Shown: piece by piece, positions 56,924 through 64,000 of the stretch
Position numbering within the stretch: the stretch's first letter is position 1
Layout of the letters: the number at the start of each line of letters is the position of its first letter
Source: Melocanna baccifera
Taxonomy: Eukaryota > Streptophyta > Magnoliopsida > Poales > Poaceae
DNA length: 64,000 bases
Direction: 5' to 3'
NCBI GenBank assembly: GCA_036346265.1
Contig: CM070701.1
Coordinates: 372,001 to 436,000, forward strand
Position numbers and translations under genes: made by a program
Notes under the pieces: generated by a model
What the model was told of the DNA's origin: nothing
The model's input: only the letters and a program-made list of their open reading frames with translations
Databases searched by the model: none

Positions 56924-57331
56924 GTTATCTCTTTCGTTCTCTTGCGCCTCACACCTGTTCCATATCCTCATATCAACTTTCTAGCACAAACTTTCGATAT
57001 TAGCACTTTCCAATTATTTGTCTATTGTGTTACAAGAAGTTCTATTTGATTAGCACTTTCCACCTGCTTTTTAGACTAGTGTGACAAACTTTGTGACCTA
57101 CTTTTTAGATCAACGTGACAACACTCTGACACCTACTTTTCCCTGTGAACTGACAACTTGCTAAGCTATACTATAGGCAAAAATACCTTCCTGTGAATGT
57201 GAGTACACTTGCATTCACTAAAATTTACTTCCTCCACTCTACACCCCTGTCGACTATAAAGCAATGGTAGCCTCCACCACTTCAGGCAACATTCCATTCT
57301 AGCTAATTTGGGAGAAGAGAGGCAAAGTAGG

Positions 57332-58262
57332 ATGTCCGACTATGCAGAGATGCTCCAAAAGTGAAAATGGGTTGCCAAGAAGGCAACAACTTGCTCAGAT
57401 AGTTCTTGTAAGGATGCTCCTGTAGCATCAAAATTTCCATAGTCGCAGTGCGACTATGGTAAGCTGGCATGGCTCAAGCAATTGAAGCGTTGTAGTATCA
57501 AAGCCTGGGCTTTCTACATGTGCGGGGATTACCGTGTGAGTGATGTCTATCCATATTTCACAGTGCTTATGTATTTCAAACATAGCTAACTATATCCGTG
57601 TATTGCAGCCGGATGAGCGTTGTTACTTTCGGTGGATCGATAGCCCGAACAAGCACTATGATGCATTCGTTAGGTAGAAATACATGCTGAACTATGTAGT
57701 TATGTCAGAAGTGTTTAGACATTTGAAACCTCCATCAATCAGGAGCAGGGAATCTATTAGTTCGGAGCGGGGAAGGAAAGGAACCAATAGATGGTCCTTC
57801 TGAACTGCATAACCATGAGAGACATGTTCCACTGATGAAGCATGATGACTATGTACCAGAAATTTTACGTCACTATTGCAGTGTGCAGGCTAAGTGCGGA
57901 CATGTTAGCGTAGGAAACCAGGATGGTTATGTCTACAGGTACACCACGACATGGCCGCATGTGAGTCTTCTCTCGAGATTTTCATTCTTCCTCTTTTGAA
58001 TAGTACTTGCTTCTTTGTCGATGCCAGTAAGGAAGAAGGTGCACATGGGAATGGTTGCTGACTAAAGAGGACATGGACCTTATCACATGTGGGCATGCAG
58101 CTGTTGCTAGGTGGAAGGAGTACGAACATGAATAGGACAAGAGGAAAAGGAAGAATACATTGGGTGCATGAGGAAGATACACTAAAAATACCTTGAAGAG
58201 TAGAAGAGAGCCCGCAGGGAGAAGTAGGACGTATGCCTGCAAGCCTAACTTGATTTTCATTC
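57332..58262 (+). pseudogene. GRF-type zinc-finger protein of a CACTA-like transposon
   Basis: ATG at 57,332 (MSDYAEMLQK, then stop). The frame continues SQCDYGKLAWLKQLKRCSIK, then AWAFYMCGDYR. An intron at 57,536-57,608 (GTGAGT...TTGCAG) joins it in phase 0 to PDERCYFRWIDSPNKHYDAF, the C..F.W.D end of a GRF zinc finger, then a stop. A second GRF-like unit follows, split by an intron starting GTGAGT at 57,961 (CGHVSVGNQDGYVYRYTTTW; then CTWEWLLTKEDMDLITCGHA, ARWKEYEHE). Such proteins are found with plant transposons; the biochemical role is not established. At least four nonsense codons make it inactive. Confidence 0.6.
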
Positions 58263-58321
58263 ATCAAGTATTATCATTGCCAAAAGGCGTATTTGTATCA
58301 TACTTATAATTCGGGTCCGTG

Positions 58322-58435
58322 GTTCATGCATATTGCCATTTGTATTGTAGGAATAATGAGGCAAACATATGCACCTAACCAAACTCTGTGCGCGATATAT
58401 TTCGCACAATCATTATCAAATGTTATGTTGGACTT
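58322..58435 (+). repeat. Block shared with the element at 39.8-40.8 kb
   Basis: About 110 bp here matches 40,345-40,450 in the same orientation, including an exact 22 bp run centred on atatgcacctaacc and the following tgttatgt(t/c)g(g/a). It lies directly downstream of the GRF gene, as a 3' untranslated region would. Confidence 0.7.
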
Positions 58436-58439
58436 TAAA

Positions 58440-60704
58440 TCTTATCTTTGTTTCTCTATTCTCTCTTAAGCCGAAGCTTGCAAAATATCATTTCATTTGA
58501 ACACAAAATAAAAAACCTGTGTACTTCCGGTAATTCTAATTTTATGTGCCTTCCAAACCATATGGTTAGTTTATTTATAAAATTTATAAAATAGTCTAGC
58601 ATCCAAGATTATTGGAAACAGGAGTACCACCATGTTACACTCTAATACCCCTTCTTACGCAGCAACCCCCAAATCATATCAAAGTTTATGAGATACGACA
58701 TGAGCATGCATGGTATCAAGAATGAAGAAAATGAATCTCACAGAGAGAACCAAAATAATGATGTTGAAATAACCACAATGAGAGAGAAAAGATTTAGCAA
58801 AGTTAATTGTAAATTTCTTAAACACAACCTCAAAAGAGTACAAGGGATTATTGCTGTCTCACAACCCTCTCAAATATTTTAGGACCCTCGAATCCTTACC
58901 CTATACAAAAATCTTGTGATCAAGAATAACCTAACATCTAATCCTCTTGTGCACCTTTACCTTTGTATGAGTGGTTTCTTTACTTTGTTGCTTGGGTTCT
59001 CTATAGCCATCACCATGGGTCCTCTGTCAAAGGGAAGTAAGAATCCTACTATAAAAAAGTAGAAATCATAATCCTATTAATATTCATTTAGAATTCCTTG
59101 TAGCACACCTTTCTAAATCTTAAAAGAGTAAGATATTAATCACCATGCTCAGCACACCGAAGATTATTGCAAACCGGTCGCAACAAATATTATTAAAGAC
59201 CGCACGAAAGCTATTAAAAGTGGGGCAGGGCCTGCAAACCTGCGCTAGCTACCACAGCACCTCCTACTGTGGTAGGTGCTGCTGCGGTCAGGCAGTGTGG
59301 CAAGCCGATGGGCCCACCGCCATCTGCGCTCGATGCATCGCCTACTACACTGGACCAGCTTGCCATGGTGGGGGAGCATGGCAGGTGACATGTGTTGCCT
59401 GCCGCTACTCTTGTAGTCATGGAGGTAGCCAGAATTGCAAATTTGCACGTGAGGGGGTTAGATTTTAAAAAATGTGTGCTATAGGGCCAAAAAAATACAT
59501 GTATTCCTAATCTACCCCTTCTTTTCAAGGAAAAAAATACAACTGTACTTAGTTGGTTCAATTTGTATGACTTACGTTCGCCTACATTTCCATGCCTTGC
59601 CTTGATTCATTCCCCTCTGAGGCTTTGACCAAGTTGTTTCATTTGTGCTCCATCATATCCACCGTGCTTGTGCACAACACATTTCAAATTAGGTTGTTAA
59701 CAACAACCGTGAAAAGTTCTTGGCATAATACAATGTATGTTGGAGTTTTTGGGCATGGTGAAAGGTGGAAAGTTTAGTACCATATTGCTAATCTAGATGG
59801 GAGGAGACCAATTTATATAGTGGAGTTGATCTTACCTAGTTGAAGCAAGCAAAAGAAGAACACACGTGCACGCTCGCTCGCCTCGCCTCACTATGCCACG
59901 CCATGCCATCGCTCGCCCACCCACATGCGACTTGCACGTGAATGGTCCAGCAATTTTATGTATAGTTGGGTGTGGAGAGGTAGCTTCTTTTTGCACCTCA
60001 AAACTATGCATACAATTTAGAAGTTGTAAGTTTGAATTACACTATTTAATTGGCTTTCATGGCACACATTAACTACGATTAAAATAGCGTAATGACAATA
60101 ATGATGCCAGTTTCTTCTACCGAGGTTGATTCTATATAAAGGAGACCTCACCTCTCAGAATCAGAATTGCCTTGCTTTCCATTTCCTCTGTGTTATGCAG
60201 CCTTGGCTTCTCCATCCCTTCTTCGGCGTGCACCCACGTGGGGAGAATAGTGTCTCCAAAGCTGGCGTCCCTCATGATCCTGCATGGGTTGGGACAAATC
60301 AGGTTTTTGGGAAGTGTTTGTGCAATTGCTCATAGCTTCCTCTTTCTCCATCATCCATTGCGCATCATCTTCCTTGGATCAGACTCTACCACGGACTACG
60401 TTGGAGCAATTCTCTGTAAGTCGCAGTAATATCATTTGATTTAGCTAGTTCTTGTTTCCTAGATATTTGTCCTACTATGATGTTGATGCCTACTTCTGTT
60501 AGTAGCATTCTTGTTCTAGGCTTTATCTTGTTGGTGCATGTATATGAGATAGATATATTTGAGTATATGATCATGTTGTTATTTATAGTCCCAAATATGT
60601 TTAGTATATATGGTTCTGCTGATTCAATTACTAGTTTAGGAATTATAATAATCACAAAAGTGTGCATATTTCTAACAATCCAAAAACATGATAGGCACTT
60701 TGTG
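58440..60704. other. No gene confirmed; possible Copia 5' leader at the right
   Basis: A Cys-rich frame at 59,230-59,450 has irregular spacing and no known pattern. A good TATA box, tctatataaagg at 60,131-60,142, followed by a pyrimidine-rich stretch could be the U3/R boundary of the 5' LTR of the Copia element that starts at 60,705. No TG...CA ends or primer binding site were found, so this is not established. Confidence 0.4.
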
Positions 60705-61592
60705 ATGGCTAGTTTTGCCGAGGCAATGAAACCAAAGAAATTCACTGGAATGAATTTCAAGAGATGGCAAACAAGGGTCCAATTGTGGCTCTCGGCTATG
60801 AATGTATGTTTGGTCATGAGACCAAGTCTTGCAGGACCTCGTACTGTTGCATAACAAACAGAGTACGACATGGCTACAACAATATTTGTCGGGTGCATTC
60901 TAAGCATGTTGTCTGACCAACTTTGTGATGTATATATGCACATGAAGAAAGCTATGATTCTATGGCATGCACTTGAACATAAGTTCGCTGGCTCAGATGC
61001 TGGACATGAATTGTATGTCATGGAGCAATATCATGATTACAAAATGGTTGATAACCATTCTGTAGTCGAGTAGGCTTATGAACTACAATTCATTGTGAGG
61101 GAACTCGCCCACCTTAGTTGTCAATTGCCTAACAAATTTGTGGTTGGGGGCATTATTGCAAAATTACCTCCAACCTGGAGGAATTTTGCCACATCTTTGA
61201 AACACAAGAGGCAAAACATTTCCGTCGAGGATTTGGTTGCTAGTCTTGACGTTGAAGAGAAGGCTCGAGCTAAGGATGTGACACCAATGGTGCAAGAGGG
61301 ATAGTCTAGAGCCAACATCATGCCGCAGATTGATAAAGGGAAAAGCAAGGTTGTTTTGACCACCAACTTCAAAAAGACCAACAACAGTAAGAAGAAAGTG
61401 AACATGAAGGATATTACTTGCTTTGTTTGTGGCAAGATTGGTCATTGGGCCAAGAAATGCCGCAAATGGATGGGGAAGAAAAATCATCCAATGCAGAAGA
61501 AGTCTACTAATGTGATTATTGGCGAGGCCAAAGCATCTGGGTATGGTAATTTACCATGTATCTTTTCGGCATGTCAATCTACTGATTGGTGA
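60705..61592 (+). pseudogene. gag: Copia gag with zinc knuckle, several stops
   Basis: ATG at 60,705 opens MASFAEAMKPKKFTGMNFKR, the F-x-G-x-N-F-x-R-W start of Copia Gag. A stop follows at 60,852-60,854; the same region continues as YMHMKKAMILWHALEHKF and ELYVMEQYHDYKMVDNHSVV, then a TAG where Gln is expected. KFVVGGIIAKLPPTWRNFAT and VASLDVEEKARAKD follow, with another stop. The CCHC knuckle CFVCGKIGHWAKKC (about 61,420-61,462) is complete. It belongs to a different Copia lineage from the 26-37 kb element, closer to the Tork/Retrofit type by motif. Confidence 0.85.
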
Positions 61593-62110
61593 ATTGACAT
61601 AGGGGTTAATATTCATGTATGCGCTAATGCATATATGTTTTCTTCTTACCAGGTCACACGAGGTTCTTCTATCCTAATGGGGAATGGGTCACATGCTTCT
61701 GTTCTTAGTGTTGGCACAATAGATCTAAAGTTCACTTGGGAAAGATTGTGGCACTTGAAGAACGTACAACATGCCCCTACAATAAATAAGAACCTCATCA
61801 ACGGTTCCCTTCTGTGTCGAGAAGGTTTCAATTTGGTCTTTGAGTCAAATAAAGTATTCATGTCAAAATTTGAACTCTTTGTTGGAAAAGGCTATGAATG
61901 CAGAGGCTTGTTCCATTTTTCCCTTTTAGATTTTTGTAAAAGGGTTGTGAACCATATTTATGACTTTATGTATTGTGGTGAGGCCAATATATGGCACTCA
62001 CATTTATGTCATATAAATTTTGGTTGTATGTCTCGACTTTCCAGTTTAAATTTAATTCCAAACTTTTCCATAATCAAAGGCTCCAAATGCTAAATTTGTG
62101 TAGAAGCGAA
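61590..62110 (+). pseudogene. Copia protease and pre-integrase region
   Basis: DW-stop-IDIGVNIHVCANAYMFSS is the protease active site region (consensus W-x-x-D-(S/T)-G-A-(N/S)-x-H-hh); here the D-T-G is D-I-G and the codon after the Trp is TGA. MGNGSHASVLSVGTIDLKF and HLKNVQHAPTINKNLI follow, then IWHSHLCHINFGCMSRLSSL, which retains the His pair of the pre-integrase domain, and KGSKC-stop. Confidence 0.8.
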
Positions 62111-62784
62111 GCAACATTGAAAGCCTCATAAGGTTGTGGAGGAAAGAAATTCGACAAATTGGAACTCATACATTCAGGCTTATGTGAGATGAATGGTACA
62201 CTGACAAAGGGAGGGAAAAGATATTTCATGACTTTAGTTGATGATGCCACTAAATACTGCTATGTTTATTTGTTGAAAACAAATGATGAGGCATTAGACT
62301 ACTTAAAAACCTATAAGGCTGAGTTTGAGAATCAATTATACAGAAAGATTAAAAGAATTAGGTTTGATCATGGTGGAGAATATTTTTCTAATGAATTCAA
62401 TTAGTTTTGTGTGGAACATGGTATTATCCATGATAGGACACCTCCTTATTCACCCTAATCCAATGGAGTCACTAAAAGAAAGAACCACATATTGACTGAC
62501 TTGGTAAATGCCATGTTAGATACTGCGGGTATGTCTAAGGCATGGTGGGGGGGGATGCTATGTTGATTGTGTGTCATATCCTGAATAGAGTCCCCACTAA
62601 AAATAGTGAGGTAACTCCGTACGAAGGTTGGAAAGGAAGAAAACCAACACTTTCGTATTTGCGCACTTGGGGGTGCTTGGCGAAGTCAATGTTCAAATAT
62701 CTAAAAAGCGCAAACTTGGTCATAAAACAATGGATTGCATTTGTCTATGATATACTCATCATAGTGCATGTTATAGGTTTCTAG
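62111..62784 (+). pseudogene. Copia integrase, catalytic residues altered
   Basis: LELIHSGLCEMNGTLTKGGK, then YFMTLVDDATKYCYVYLLKT give the first catalytic Asp. RIRFDHGGEYFSNEF carries the second (usual D-x-G-G-E). NGVTKRKNHIL stands where NGVxERKNR is usual, so the catalytic Glu is Lys. TAG stops replace expected Gln codons after NEFN and after SP. The frame shifts near 62,550. Confidence 0.85.
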
Positions 62785-64000
62785 TAGTTCAATCCAAGAC
62801 ATCTGACATACCAATCAATATGATGATTGAATCCCGAGATGCTATTTTCTTTGAAAATATATTTCCTACGAAGAATTCACATAGCTCTTCTAGTCAAGCA
62901 AATGGTTTAACTCCTGAACCTACCAGTCCAATTGAGTATATTGAACACATACATGAACATGTTCATGAGGAGGATGACAATGTCATAGCTCCTCGAAGGA
63001 TCAAGAGACAAAAGATTGCATAATGGAACAATGTCATAGCTCCTCGAAGGATCATAGCTCCAATTGAGTAACGGAACTTAGGAAGTCTCTGATCATCCAT
63101 TTGGTTGTAAGCCAGTTGGATGTAAGTGGGTGTTCAAGAAGAAGTTTAGGCCTGATTGTACAAATAAAAAGTACAAGGCTCGGCTCATGGCAAAAGGTTA
63201 TACTAAAAAAGAAGGTGAGGTTTTCTTTGATACATGCTCACCTATCACCAGATTAACCACTATTCGAGCACTAGTATCTTTGGCTACCTCACATGTTCTT
63301 ATTGACCATCAAATGGATGTAAAGACATCTTTCCTTAATGGATAGTTGGATGAGGAAATTTACATGGATCAACCTGATGGATTTGTAGTACCTAGACAGG
63401 AGGGCAAGGTCTATAAGTTAATAAAATCTTTATATGGCCTCAAATAGGCACCTAAGCAATGGTATGATAAATTTGATAGAACTTTGACATCTGTTGGGTT
63501 TGTGGTAAATGAAGTAGGCAAATGTGTGTACTACCACTATGGTGGGGGTAAAAGAGTAATATTATGTTTTGTACATTGATGACATACTTATTTTTGGAAC
63601 AAACATTGATGTGATTAACAAGGTTAAGTCATTTTTATCCCGAAGTTTTGACATGAAAGATCTGGGAGAGGCTGATGTTATTTTAAACTTCAAATTGATC
63701 AAGGATGAGAATGGGATTACTCAGTTGCAATCCCATTATGTAGAAAAGGTCTTGAGCCATTTCGGCTATATGGAAAGCAAAGCCCCTCTAACACCCTATG
63801 ATCCTAGTCTAATACTTTGCAAGAATTGAAGATTAGGAAAGGATCAATTGAGGTACTTGTAGATTATTGGTTCACTCATGTACTTAGCTAGTGCTACTCG
63901 TCCTGGCATCTCTTTTGCTATAGCAAATTGAGTTGTTTTACCGCTAATCTAGGAGATGATCATTGGCGCGCACTTGAGTAGGTTATGCGCTATTTGGAAG
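62785..64000 (+). pseudogene. Copia reverse transcriptase, running off the right edge
   Basis: GCKWVFKKKFRPDCTNKKYK, ARLMAKGYTKKEGEVFFDTC, RLTTIRALVSLATSH and QMDVKTSFLNG-stop-LDEEIYM are present in order. SLYGLK-stop-APKQWYDKFD follows, then the catalytic box YIDDILIFG (from about 63,571), SFLSRSFDMKDLGEADVILN and near the edge IIGSLMYLASATRPGISFA. Four or more nonsense codons and at least one frameshift occur. RNase H would lie beyond the window. Confidence 0.88.

Noticed and set aside
56270..57003. Long open frames of ~190-236 codons on both strands over the G-rich array
   Set aside because: They are Arg/Gly/Glu or Pro/Ser/Ala strings produced by the low-complexity DNA, exist in several frames at once and have no domain.
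59145..59468. Cys-rich peptide that might be a secreted Cys-rich protein
   Set aside because: No signal peptide, irregular Cys spacing, and overlapping minus-strand frames; likely repeat-derived.

Overview
The window is nuclear DNA from a large, transposon-rich plant genome, most likely a grass. Pointers to this are an intronless, very GC-rich R2R3-MYB gene, long Ty3-gypsy LTRs, a SIRE/Opie-type Copia element whose LTR ends in ATTCACCCCCCCTCT, CACTA/GRF-type transposon proteins and CTAG-ended Helitron termini. Genus cannot be fixed from the sequence alone. Only one intact host gene is supported, the MYB gene (41,905-42,885, minus). A second host-like locus (24.4-25.3 kb) holds four exons of a TruB-type pseudouridine synthase and then stops. 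Everything else that can be recognised is mobile-element DNA, mostly decayed and nested. No tRNA, rRNA, CRISPR array or bacterial-type operon was seen.

Layout. 1-4.4 kb: a minus-strand gypsy 5' end (internal region, primer binding site, ~3.9 kb LTR). 4.4-8.5 kb: a GC-rich, intron-containing gene of the plant 'putative gypsy type transposon' kind, ending in a coiled coil. 8.5-11.26 kb: LTR copy A of a long gypsy LTR family that recurs as copy B (20.9-22.05 kb) and copy C (45.17-47.55 kb). 11.3-14.1 kb: minus-strand gypsy gag, leader with GGACGGTCCG repeats, and primer binding site. 14.1-14.9 kb: Copia 3' end. 15.8-22.9 kb: gypsy gag-protease pieces and diverged LTRs, nested in each other. 23.4-25.4 kb: GC-rich 5' region and TruB exons. 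26,417-37,020: a full-length 10.6 kb SIRE-like Copia element with paired ~2.28 kb LTRs but a broken polyprotein. 37.9-39.0 kb: two Helitron-like 3' ends. 39.8-40.8 kb: a non-autonomous element with inverted subterminal repeats. 41-43.1 kb: the MYB gene. 44.2-53.7 kb: gypsy LTR fragments, LTR C with its own gag-protease-RT start, a nested gypsy 3' end and another ~3 kb LTR. 53.9-58.4 kb: a minus-strand CACTA protein fragment, a foldback hairpin, a hAT element with a perfect 8 bp target duplication, and a GRF zinc-finger transposon gene. 60.7-64.0 kb: a second, stop-ridden Copia polyprotein running off the right edge.

The genes do not form a pathway; the window is a record of successive insertion, methylation-type decay (many TAG stops where CAG or GAG is expected) and deletion around one regulatory gene. 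The most unusual signal is inside LTR family A/B/C. A tandem pair of hairpins is kept in all three copies, with at least one compensatory base-pair change, and lies inside what looks like an LTR-borne intron whose 5' splice site is GT in one copy and GC in two.
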